Notes under the pieces: model-generated | Seen by the model: the letters and a program-made list of their open reading frames with translations, nothing else | What the model was told of the DNA's origin: nothing | The model's database searches: none | Made by a program: the position numbers and the translations under genes | Assembly (NCBI GenBank): GCA_025356095.1 | Contig: JANXUR010000086.1 | Location: 1 to 48,358, forward strand | Origin: Acidobacteriaceae bacterium | GTDB lineage: Bacteria > Acidobacteriota > Terriglobia > Terriglobales > Acidobacteriaceae | DNA: 48,358 bases | Reading direction: 5' to 3' | Part shown: positions 16,405 through 24,979 of the stretch, piece after piece | How the letters are laid out: every line of letters begins with the position of its first letter | Numbering within the stretch: position 1 is the stretch's first letter

Positions 16405-17325
16405 ATGCGTATAGACCAGACCCATCGCACGTGGCTCATTGGCAGCACGGTGACCTTGGCCGTAGCGTCGGTGGGATACGGATTCTATGCTGCGTGGTCT
16501 CCAGCGGGGCCGCAGGGGGGCAGCACCGTCGGCATCCTCTACGGAGTCGTAGGTTCGGCGATGATGCTCTTCGCGGGGCTGCTCGGAGCACGGAAAAGCG
16601 TCCCCATCTGGCGTTTGGGCCGGGCCCAGTCGTGGATGCGCGGGCATCTTTGGCTTGGCGTGCTGACGCTGCCGATCATCTTGTTCCATGCGGGCTTTCA
16701 CTTTGGCCACGGACTAACCCGCGGGCTGGTATGGCTGCTGCTATTTGTATGGCTGAGCGGAGTGTTCGGTGCGGCGCTGCAACACTTCATACCCCGGATG
16801 ATGACCCAGCAATTGCCAATGGAAACCATCTACGAGCAGATTGAGCGGGTGCGGCTGCAGCTATGCGACGAAGCCACACGGATTGTGACCGAATGCACTT
16901 CGCGGTTGAGCGGCAATCTTTCGCAAAGCGCCGCCGGTGAGCGTGCGCTCGCCGCCGCCGCTGGAACCATGGGCGGAAACACAGTAGCGTCGGCGTTGCA
17001 GATGGATTCAGAAGGCAGCGCGGCACTGACCGGCTTCTTCCAACGTGAGCTGCAACCGTTTCTGGATGGATCTGCCGCCAAAGGCCATCGGTTGGCAAAG
17101 GCGGCGAGTTCCCGCACCGCCTTTCGAGAGCTGCGAGTATTGCTCCCGCCTTCTGCAGAGGCTTTTCTGGACGACTTGGAAAACATCTGTGAAGAAAAGC
17201 GGCAACTGGACTGGCAACGCACCATGCACCACATGTTGCACGGCTGGCTGTTGGTGCACGTTCCAGCTTCTTATGCGCTTTTGCTTTTGGGTGCGATTCA
17301 CGCGGTAGCAGCTTTGCGATATTGA
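16405..17325 (+). CDS. Membrane b-type cytochrome-like subunit
   Basis: Start ATG 16405, one base after the previous stop; 306 residues. About five membrane helices (10-29, 42-60, 80-100, 106-128, 277-303), with a long soluble section between 130 and 275. Histidines able to ligate haem b sit in helices 3 (H81, H95, H99, H102) and 5 (H279, H285, H299), and in the HH pair before helix 5 (H275, H276), as in ferric-reductase or cytochrome b561-like proteins. I could not assign an exact family. Position between the Fe-S subunit and a tethered decahaem cytochrome implies that it carries electrons across the inner membrane or exchanges with quinone. Confidence 0.75.
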   Translation: MRIDQTHRTWLIGSTVTLAVASVGYGFYAAWSPAGPQGGSTVGILYGVVGSAMMLFAGLLGARKSVPIWRLGRAQSWMRGHLWLGVLTLPIILFHAGFHFGHGLTRGLVWLLLFVWLSGVFGAALQHFIPRMMTQQLPMETIYEQIERVRLQLCDEATRIVTECTSRLSGNLSQSAAGERALAAAAGTMGGNTVASALQMDSEGSAALTGFFQRELQPFLDGSAAKGHRLAKAASSRTAFRELRVLLPPSAEAFLDDLENICEEKRQLDWQRTMHHMLHGWLLVHVPASYALLLLGAIHAVAALRY

Positions 17326-17365
17326 TCGAGATATTGATCGAAACGACTCCAGGGAGGCGTTCTAC

Positions 17366-18787
17366 TTGCGGCGAGTCCGCACTACCAAGTCGCTAGCCAA
17401 GCGGATTGACCTACAGTACTTCACGCGCGCGCATCCGCTGCGGCGCTGGAGGCTGTGGCTCTCTCTTGCGCTGCCGGTGGTGTGTTTGGGAGTATTCTTC
17501 GCGGTGCGGGCGCAAGGCGGACCGAAGGTGTACAGCAGCGGGCCGCTCTCCTCCGCCCACGCCGCGTTGAGCAAGCAGTGTGCGGTGTGCCACGCGCCGC
17601 GGGGTGGTGAATTTCGTCTCCACGTGGATGACCGGGCGTGCCTAGGCTGCCACGATGCGCCTGCGCATCATCAGACAAAGGTTCAGTTCACGCCCGCCTG
17701 CGCAAGCTGCCATCTGGAACATCAGGGCGCGCACAAATTAGCGGAAGTGGACAGCACCAGTTGCGCTCGCTGCCATGCGAACCTGATCACCAAGGCTGGC
17801 ACGCCTCGCTACGCTGCAAATATCACCCGTTTTGACGACGGCCATCCCGAGTTTGCGTGGTTGCGGAATGCGACCGCTGACCCCGGTGGGGTGAAGCTTA
17901 ACCACTACGCTCACCTGCAGCCCGGCTTGCAGGGGCCGCAAGGCAACGTCCAAATGCAATGCGAGGATTGCCATCTGACGAGCGTGGGACAGCCATCTTG
18001 GCCATATGCCAAAGCACCCCAAGCAATGCCAGCAGCGAACGCAGACCCAGCGGCCACGCCTGGGCTGCCGACTTTTCGCGACACCGACTCACGCCGGACC
18101 ATGCAGCCCATCCGCTATGCGCAGCAATGTGAGGGCTGCCATGAGCGCGACTTGCGGTTCGACCCGCGCCCCCCGCTGGGCGAACTCTCCGTGCCGCATG
18201 ACAAGCCGAAAGTGGTGCACCGGTATCTCGTCCAGCAATTTGCGAGCTACATCGCCGCCCATCCCAGCGCCGTCCACGAAGTGGCCCCGCCCGATCGCTA
18301 TCTACCCGGCGACCCCAAGCCTTCCGCACTGGCAGCGCGGAATTCGGCAGAGTGGGTGGATCAGCACGTGGCCCAATCGGAGCGGCTGCTGTGGAACAAA
18401 GGCTGCAAGCTATGCCACACCTTGCGTTTTACTGAGGGCGAAGCGCTGCCTGAGGTACAGGCCTCGAAGATGCAGCCGCGAGGGTTTGCCCACGCTGAGT
18501 TTAGTCATGATTCGCACCGGGCAGTGGATTGTTCGAGCTGCCACGCCCGCGCGCGCAACACCAAGTTGACGTCGGACGTTTCGCTGCCCGGTATCGCCAC
18601 CTGCCGCGCCTGCCATCAGGATAAGGGGCCTGCACAGCAGGCTGCGGACGGCCGTTGCTCGGCTTGCCATAGCTATCACGACTGGACGCAGGAGCAGCCC
18701 ACTCACGGTACGTTCACAATTGAGCAGTTGCGCGGTAAGGCGAAGGTGATCCCTGACGCGGCGCAACCCGGTGGCAATAGCAACTAG
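17366..18787 (+). CDS. Membrane-anchored decahaem c-type cytochrome
   Basis: Start TTG 17366 is supported by AGGGAGG (17351-17357) 8 nt upstream. A single uncleaved membrane anchor lies at about 28-47, followed by a periplasmic domain with ten CXXCH sites at residues 72, 92, 112, 133, 199, 255, 347, 389, 413 and 431 (CAVCH, CLGCH, CASCH, CARCH, CEDCH, CEGCH, CKLCH, CSSCH, CRACH, CSACH). The tight spacing of the first four and last three is like cytochrome c3/c7 modules. Extra His for bis-His ligation are plentiful. It is the last gene of the NuoEF operon and ends 12 nt from the convergent LVIVD cytochrome stop. Likely periplasmic electron acceptor from the membrane subunit. Confidence 0.92.
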   Translation: MRRVRTTKSLAKRIDLQYFTRAHPLRRWRLWLSLALPVVCLGVFFAVRAQGGPKVYSSGPLSSAHAALSKQCAVCHAPRGGEFRLHVDDRACLGCHDAPAHHQTKVQFTPACASCHLEHQGAHKLAEVDSTSCARCHANLITKAGTPRYAANITRFDDGHPEFAWLRNATADPGGVKLNHYAHLQPGLQGPQGNVQMQCEDCHLTSVGQPSWPYAKAPQAMPAANADPAATPGLPTFRDTDSRRTMQPIRYAQQCEGCHERDLRFDPRPPLGELSVPHDKPKVVHRYLVQQFASYIAAHPSAVHEVAPPDRYLPGDPKPSALAARNSAEWVDQHVAQSERLLWNKGCKLCHTLRFTEGEALPEVQASKMQPRGFAHAEFSHDSHRAVDCSSCHARARNTKLTSDVSLPGIATCRACHQDKGPAQQAADGRCSACHSYHDWTQEQPTHGTFTIEQLRGKAKVIPDAAQPGGNSN

Positions 18788-18799
18788 CCCTCTGCTGCG

Positions 18800-21700
18800 C
18801 TATTTGCTTGCGCTGGCAGGCACAGGCGGCTCTTCGCTCACGGTGTATAACTTGCCTTGCCGCAAGTACATCCGCTCCATTTCTTGCTTGTTGAAGGGCC
18901 GGGCACCCCGGCGTCCCAGTACCGCGAGTTGGTTCCCACTTTCGTCGGCAGCACGGTCACGGTCTATTCCTTTGGAGATGGCCAGAGCTGGCGCATGGGT
19001 CCGAAACTCCGCAATCATGCGCGGTGAAGGCCGCGGACTGAAGCCTGCAAAGCCCGGCGTATCCTGAGGAGAAAACAACTGCACTACCTTCATGCCGTTT
19101 TTGCCATCTGCCAGGTAGGCAAACAGACTCGAGCCGACCATACCGATCTTCACGTCGTTGAGATCATTGATGGTGCCGCCGCTGCTGAAGATCTGGTCGA
19201 GCTTCGGAGCCTCGGGCCGCTCCACATCCACCACAGCCAGTCCTTGCGATCCTCCTGCGATGTAGGCATAGGTGCGGGCCACGTACAGGTTACGTGCGTC
19301 CACAAGCGGCACGGACGCGCCTTTTACCATCACGGGCGAGCTCAGATTGGTTACGTCGAGAACCTTCAGGCCCTCTCGATCTACTACGAAAGCGTAGCGA
19401 AACTGCACGGCGATCCCTTTGGGTTCAACCAACAATGGGCTGCCAATTTCCGCCGTGATCTTCGGGGCCAGTGGGTTGTCTATTTCCACCACTACCAAAC
19501 CGCGGTCGCACAGAATGTACGCATAGGTGCCCGCGATGGTGATTCTGCGGGCACCATTCAAGGCCCCTCCCGGATTAAAGGCTAAAGCCCGCTGCAGAAA
19601 GTTATTGGCAGGGTCGCCATCGAGCAGCGTGCCCACGCCGGGGCTCTTGTGCTTCAGGTTCGGATCGCCGACGATGACCAGACCTTCGTACTTGTCGGCG
19701 ACATATAAAAATCCATACATCAAGTGAATGGATTGCTCCTCGTTTTCCTTGCGATGGGTGCGCAGGGGATCCACGCCAAGCGTGGTGGGCGTAGCCACCG
19801 CGGTCGCGTATTTCGTGGGCACACTAAACTTCTGGCCCAGCGGCGATACGGGAGCTGTGGTCATGCGCTCAGACAGTTCTTTGTTGTCAACGTTGGCAAT
19901 ATCAAAGACTCGAAGACCGCCCTTGCCCATCGCAGCGTAAAGATATTCTCCGCGGGCCTGCACGTCTAGGACCTCAGATCCCTCATGGTGATGCGCCTCG
20001 CGGAGTTCGAGATGGGCCTTCTGATGCCCGGCGAAGTCGTCGGGGTAAGAAACCTTCTGGAAGTTACTACCGATGACCGCTGGGGGCTCCTCGTGCTCGG
20101 CGATGGCGACCGCGTCGTATCCGCCGCGACCTTCGGCCACATAGATGTAGCGGCCCATAAAGTTCATAAAATTGGTGCCCTGCAACAAGAGCTGGGCGAG
20201 CCAAGCGTTGTTATTGTTTTCCTGCGAAACGTGGCAGTCGCCGCAGGTCTTGGTTTCCGTGGCCCGAACGGTATGCGGGACGAATGTGCTGAACGCCTGG
20301 CCGCTGAAGCCTTCCGCCGAAATTGTCTGCTGCTGATAGTAGACCCAATCACGGTCAGCGTTTTGGGAACTTACCACCACCGCACAAGCGGACCGTGTCG
20401 GGGCCACGCGATTCCCAGTCACCGTGCCGTCAATGGCCAGCGTATAGATATCGTCGCGTAAGACTTGAAAGTTGTAAGAAGTCCAGTTGCGGGTTAGCAG
20501 GCCTTCGTTATGCAGGGTAGACATTCGTTGATTGGCGGTCATGGAGAGATGGCAGCCATAGCAGGTAGGTGCCCAGGAGGAATGGCAGCTATAGCAGGTC
20601 ATGCGGCTGTTTTTGTGGGCCAGCGCAGCTTCGTCTTTCGGCGAGTCACCCCAAGTGGTGCCATCCTGCTGTATTGTTTTGGCCAGGCGCGATTTCTCGC
20701 TATAGTGCGGGTTCCCCGGAGTAATGGAATCCAGCACCTGCACCACTTCCCACTTCACGCCAAGCTCCACCATCGAACGCTGATATAGCTTCCCGTCGTC
20801 CCAGTAGAACCGGGCTTGCTTTGAGGGCGTTCGCAGCGCGTCCATGCGGGTACCGCCCGAAGGGGCGGCTATCCCTGAGGTGCTTAGAGTCGCGCGCTGC
20901 TGAATGCTGCCGTGGCAATCCACACAGTCAATCTCAATGGCGTTGCGGGTCTCTCCGTAAAGCTTGCCGTTGCCATGGCTATCCTGCTCAAAGTGGCAGT
21001 CAATACATTGCATCCCTTTCTCCAGATGGATGTCTTTCAGGTGCACAGCCTTCTTAAACTTGTCTGGATCGTTAAAGTCCACCGGCTTGTCGTTGGCATC
21101 CAGCAAGGTTCCTTTGCGATCGTGCTTATAGACTGCGCGAAAAACCCATCCGTGGCTATGGAAGTCGGCGAACTGGGTGTGTTGCAGTTTCTGGTTGAAG
21201 TCAGCATCGCCCACCTTTTCCAGAAACTTCTCATCGGACCACAACCCGCGTTGCGCCGAGCGTTCTGGGTTGCGAGTCTGCACCTGCTGCTGCTCTTTCT
21301 CCGAGGGATGGCGTTGCTCTGCCGGGTACATCTTTTCGGCGTCCATCTCGTTGTCCCACCAGGTGTAGCCGAAGTAAGTGGTCACCATGTTCGTGCCGGG
21401 GTGGACGTGGCACACCATGCACTGGCTGGAGGGAATGGCGCGGGTAAACTCGTGGCGTATGGGATGCCCCGGCTCGTCGTGCGGGATGGTGGGGTCCGCC
21501 GAGGCGGAGGTGCCGGAATGTCCCTGCGCGGCATAGTGGCCTGAGTGTTCCGGCGACCGGTCGTTGGCATAGACCACATGGCAGGCGCTGCAGCCGCTAG
21601 CCCTATAGTCTCCCGGCTGGTCATTCGTGCCCGGAAAGTACAGCAGGGGATCGAGCAGGCGAGTCTTCTGTAGGCCGAGGAACACTGGGTCGGTACGGAG

Positions 21701-22540
21701 CTGGGTGCCAAATCCCCTCGAACTTAGCTTCTGATCGGGCTTACCTGGGTCTTCATCCAGCATGGGGTTACCGACTTCCGGCTTCTCCCGCCCTCCTCGC
21801 TCAAAGACACGCAAGATATTGCCGGGTTGAGAAATCTCCCACCGCTGCAAGGGATCAAGGTAAGGCAGCACACCTTTGGTTCGAGTTTCTTCCGCCGTGG
21901 GTGGAGGAAAGGCAGTCAAACGCTGGGGCGTGCCATCTTCGCTGTAACTCTCGCCGAAGTGGGGATCTTTGAAGGGGACCGCGCCGTTGTTGTAGAGCGC
22001 GGCACCCCAAAGCATGGCCCCGTGCGACATCATGCTGGTGCGCACCTTCTGCACTTCTGCTTGGTGGCAGCCGGCGAGGCCACACGTCTGGGCAGCAACC
22101 CGCAAGTCACCGGGGTTCACGAACGCAATGTATTCCGAACTCTCTTGTAGCCATTTGGTGTAAGGCCGCACCGCGTTGGCCGAACTCTTGGCGTTCTCTG
22201 GGAATCGCGGCTTGGGATGCGCCTCGCCCAGAGCCTTCTTGTATTCGGCAGAATCGCGTCCAGCACCCGCTGCGGCCAGAATGGCAGGGTTGCCGCCGTG
22301 GCAATCCGCACAGCCGATGCGAACTGTTCCCGTCGTATGCATGGTCGGGCTGTCGGTGGCGGTATGGCAGGTCAAGCAGCCTCGCGATTTCTGGTCCGCA
22401 TCCGCCGCACTCTGCTGCACCAGCACCATCGCAGTCGCCGGTGTCTGCGACCGCGAAGGCAGCGTGCTAAGGGATAACCCCAGCGCTAGGGCGAGAGGTA
22501 CGATCTTCGTAACTCGGAAGGAACGGGCGCTACGCTGCAT
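18800..22540 (-). CDS. Giant exported decahaem cytochrome with C-terminal LVIVD beta-propeller
   Basis: 1246 residues with signal peptide (about 1-32). Ten haem sites: CLTCH 55, CADCH 77, a CX4CH site CGLAGCH 153, CSACH 317, CMVCH 374, CIDCH 512, CVDCH 539, CYSCH 649, CYGCH 660 and CGDCH 766. From about 795 onward LVIVD-type repeats form a propeller (for example YIYVAEGRGG, GLRVFDIANV, LYVADKYEGLVIVGD, GLVVVEIDNP, GLKVLDVTN, GLAVVDVERPE). Such fusions are predicted to be periplasmic or surface redox proteins. The gene follows the barrel gene by 41 nt, so it is plausibly threaded through or docked on that barrel. Its haem count and length are at the upper end for single-gene cytochromes in this window. 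Confidence 0.92.
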   Translation of the reverse strand: MQRSARSFRVTKIVPLALALGLSLSTLPSRSQTPATAMVLVQQSAADADQKSRGCLTCHTATDSPTMHTTGTVRIGCADCHGGNPAILAAAGAGRDSAEYKKALGEAHPKPRFPENAKSSANAVRPYTKWLQESSEYIAFVNPGDLRVAAQTCGLAGCHQAEVQKVRTSMMSHGAMLWGAALYNNGAVPFKDPHFGESYSEDGTPQRLTAFPPPTAEETRTKGVLPYLDPLQRWEISQPGNILRVFERGGREKPEVGNPMLDEDPGKPDQKLSSRGFGTQLRTDPVFLGLQKTRLLDPLLYFPGTNDQPGDYRASGCSACHVVYANDRSPEHSGHYAAQGHSGTSASADPTIPHDEPGHPIRHEFTRAIPSSQCMVCHVHPGTNMVTTYFGYTWWDNEMDAEKMYPAEQRHPSEKEQQQVQTRNPERSAQRGLWSDEKFLEKVGDADFNQKLQHTQFADFHSHGWVFRAVYKHDRKGTLLDANDKPVDFNDPDKFKKAVHLKDIHLEKGMQCIDCHFEQDSHGNGKLYGETRNAIEIDCVDCHGSIQQRATLSTSGIAAPSGGTRMDALRTPSKQARFYWDDGKLYQRSMVELGVKWEVVQVLDSITPGNPHYSEKSRLAKTIQQDGTTWGDSPKDEAALAHKNSRMTCYSCHSSWAPTCYGCHLSMTANQRMSTLHNEGLLTRNWTSYNFQVLRDDIYTLAIDGTVTGNRVAPTRSACAVVVSSQNADRDWVYYQQQTISAEGFSGQAFSTFVPHTVRATETKTCGDCHVSQENNNNAWLAQLLLQGTNFMNFMGRYIYVAEGRGGYDAVAIAEHEEPPAVIGSNFQKVSYPDDFAGHQKAHLELREAHHHEGSEVLDVQARGEYLYAAMGKGGLRVFDIANVDNKELSERMTTAPVSPLGQKFSVPTKYATAVATPTTLGVDPLRTHRKENEEQSIHLMYGFLYVADKYEGLVIVGDPNLKHKSPGVGTLLDGDPANNFLQRALAFNPGGALNGARRITIAGTYAYILCDRGLVVVEIDNPLAPKITAEIGSPLLVEPKGIAVQFRYAFVVDREGLKVLDVTNLSSPVMVKGASVPLVDARNLYVARTYAYIAGGSQGLAVVDVERPEAPKLDQIFSSGGTINDLNDVKIGMVGSSLFAYLADGKNGMKVVQLFSPQDTPGFAGFSPRPSPRMIAEFRTHAPALAISKGIDRDRAADESGNQLAVLGRRGARPFNKQEMERMYLRQGKLYTVSEEPPVPASASK

Positions 22541-22581
22541 TTGGCCTCTCGGTGTGTCCGGGATCGCTCAACCCCATCTAC

Positions 22582-24804
22582 CTAAAACTGAAGCTTGACC
22601 CCGGTGAAAATGGCAACTAAGGTCTTCTTGTCGTAAATCTGCTGGAACCCTTTATCTGGAATCAGCGTGGATACCCCGCCGGTGAATGTAATGTTCTCCG
22701 TCAGTGGTGGACGATACTCCAAGCCGACACTTAGATCCGTACCGATCCCGTGACGAATGGGGCGCTGAAACAGCAGCAGTTCCAGCGGCTCGGTTCGCGC
22801 AAAGCGCAGATAGTTGGCGTTCGCAAACAAGCGCGTCTTCGGAGTCAGATCAAAATCAGCCCCCGCGTTTGCGATGTAGATGCCGGGATTGACGAAGTTG
22901 GCCTGCCCTTCTTCCTTGTTCGTGCGCAAGCTTGGCAGCAGACTGAACGGCTGAACCAACCCCACGCCGGTTCCGGTCAGACGAATGCCTTCGCGATTAA
23001 AAAAGCTGAGCCCGCTGCCTGCAAAGTGAGTGTCGTCCACAATCGTGTCGAAACCGCGAGCGGTGTCATCCGTTCGGGACGCCCCAGAACGGTTGCTGGA
23101 GTCGCCCGATGCATATAGAAACGACGTCCGGAAGCGCATCCAGTCCTTGTCCACGGAGAGTTCCAGCGCTGCCATTTGGGCGTTAATCTTCAGGCGCCGC
23201 GCTGCGATGGCGTTAAAGTCGTCATGTCCGAAGACTTGGTAGAGGGCATGGCTCACGTTCACGCGTCCGATGTGGCCATTGCTGGTCCAGCCCAGATAGT
23301 AGGCGGCAATGCGGTGGGTGTTCACCTTGTCATTTACCACCAGGCCCACGGGGGCCGGACGCACCAAAAATCCGTTGTCGTCGAAGTGAACTTTTCCGTC
23401 GTCTTGGTTGTAGTGGAAGCTGAACTCGGTGGTATATCCCTTGGCGAAAAAATCTTGCCAGTAAAGATTCGCAACATAGACCTGTTGTTGACGATTCTTG
23501 AAGATCGTGTTCAGGCCGCTGTTGGTGTTCTTCTCCAGCAAATGAAAGTAGGCCAGATTGTAGCTCAGGCGATTCGATTGTAAATTGCCAAACAACCGCA
23601 AGCCGGGCTGTTCATCCACAAAGATAAAGCCACGAAAGTCGCTAGAAAACTGCTGAATGCCTGCCCGAACCGAAACAAAATCGTAGTTCGGACTTAAATC
23701 GTGCAGTTTCGCTTCCACGAAAGCTTCCTGAAAACCGATGTGCGCGTCGAATCGCTGGGGTCCCTCGCGAACGTCCACATTCACCAGACCACGTTCGCGC
23801 GTGTGCAGAAAGTTCAGGTTAAAGGCTGGGGTGACGCGGATGCGGAAGTCAACCGGCCGAAAGCTGGTATCGCCGCGGAACAGCTCGAACGACAGCCGAA
23901 CTGTCTCGGAGATGGCCGCCTGCTCGCCGCGACCGAAGAAGCCCGAGCGTCCGGGATTCTCCGCCGCCACGCCGCTGGGTACCGGCAGTCGCCGACCTTC
24001 GAATTCAGTGTCGCTGGTGGCTTTGAGGTTCAGAAACCAGCGTTGGCCAAGGACTGGGTAATCACCCTTTAGCTTGTTGCGATTGAAGGGGTCATACCAG
24101 CGGCTGCGAGCGTATGGTGTAACCCCTTGGTTGGCGTAGCGGCGCCACTCCGGCATTTCTAGCGTCCACCGATAAGGCTGAAGCGAGAACAGTTCGGAAT
24201 CTGGAGTGATGGCTTCAATCTTCTCCACCGGTGGCGATGGCGCGGTTTGCCGCAATCCAGGATACGGCGACCCGCCCTCTTCGCCACCGGTTGAGGTTGC
24301 ACCCGGCACTCCTGCGGGGCCTTTGGATTCGGGGGTTGCCGGCGCGCCTTCCACTAGAACCACTTCGAGAATCGTGACCAAGGCAGCGGAAAGTGATACT
24401 TGCGAAAAACGATATTGCTGGTATTCGCTCTTCTCCACCACTAGGTCATAAAGCCCGGAGGACACATTGCGAACGCGAATGATGCCGTCAGCGCTTGACC
24501 GGCATACATCGAGCGGGCAGTTCGCCGTCGCGCCATTGCTGCCGGTAAAGGTCAGTCGCGCGCCGACTACCGGGCGGCCGCTCTGATCTTTAATTTCCGC
24601 GAAGACCACTGCCGTGTTGTCTGCAGCCTTACCCGGCACGTGGCGGGATGTACCCGGAATCTGCTCTAGAATGCCACTCGATTGAGACACCGATGCCTGA
24701 CCGCAGGCATACCCGGATAAGATGAGCAGCGTTGCCCACCGCAAGCAAAGAGCACACCGGGATCGCGGCGCAGCAGCGTGCGGTACTTTAGACCTCAGCA
24801 ACAT
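22582..24804 (-). CDS. Outer-membrane beta-barrel with N-terminal carboxypeptidase-regulatory-like domain
   Basis: 740 residues: export signal (about 1-36, hydrophobic ATLLILSGYACGQA), a carboxypeptidase-regulatory-like/TonB-plug-like Ig domain about 65-155 (VFAEIKDQSGRPVVGARLTFTG), a Pro/Gly linker, then a long region of alternating amphipathic strands ending in a C-terminal Phe (GVKLQF), the classic barrel-insertion signal. Strand-rich segments such as RWFLNLKATSDTEF and TRLFANANYLRFAR fit a porin rather than a TonB receptor; no TonB box is evident. Upstream partner of the LVIVD decahaem cytochrome in one operon, as in porin-cytochrome conduits. It contains no haem motif itself. Confidence 0.82.
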   Translation of the reverse strand: MLLRSKVPHAAAPRSRCALCLRWATLLILSGYACGQASVSQSSGILEQIPGTSRHVPGKAADNTAVVFAEIKDQSGRPVVGARLTFTGSNGATANCPLDVCRSSADGIIRVRNVSSGLYDLVVEKSEYQQYRFSQVSLSAALVTILEVVLVEGAPATPESKGPAGVPGATSTGGEEGGSPYPGLRQTAPSPPVEKIEAITPDSELFSLQPYRWTLEMPEWRRYANQGVTPYARSRWYDPFNRNKLKGDYPVLGQRWFLNLKATSDTEFEGRRLPVPSGVAAENPGRSGFFGRGEQAAISETVRLSFELFRGDTSFRPVDFRIRVTPAFNLNFLHTRERGLVNVDVREGPQRFDAHIGFQEAFVEAKLHDLSPNYDFVSVRAGIQQFSSDFRGFIFVDEQPGLRLFGNLQSNRLSYNLAYFHLLEKNTNSGLNTIFKNRQQQVYVANLYWQDFFAKGYTTEFSFHYNQDDGKVHFDDNGFLVRPAPVGLVVNDKVNTHRIAAYYLGWTSNGHIGRVNVSHALYQVFGHDDFNAIAARRLKINAQMAALELSVDKDWMRFRTSFLYASGDSSNRSGASRTDDTARGFDTIVDDTHFAGSGLSFFNREGIRLTGTGVGLVQPFSLLPSLRTNKEEGQANFVNPGIYIANAGADFDLTPKTRLFANANYLRFARTEPLELLLFQRPIRHGIGTDLSVGLEYRPPLTENITFTGGVSTLIPDKGFQQIYDKKTLVAIFTGVKLQF

Positions 24805-24979
24805 AATGCCTTTCGGATGCCCCTCTTAGGTATCACACGCCGGACAGCGAAACAAGCTAGTTTTTCAAGCCTGTCTTCAAGCCAGGTCCAACCCGGAAGG
24901 TCGCACTCCGCCGTGGCCTTGGACCGCACACTTGATTCGTGCCCCGCCAAAGGGTATTGTTTCGTGCTGACGGGCAATT

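Noticed and set aside
12553-17325. Part of a bidirectional hydrogenase or complex I operon
   Set aside because: No hydrogenase large or small subunit, no NuoA-N membrane subunits and no formate dehydrogenase are encoded nearby; the downstream genes are cytochromes.
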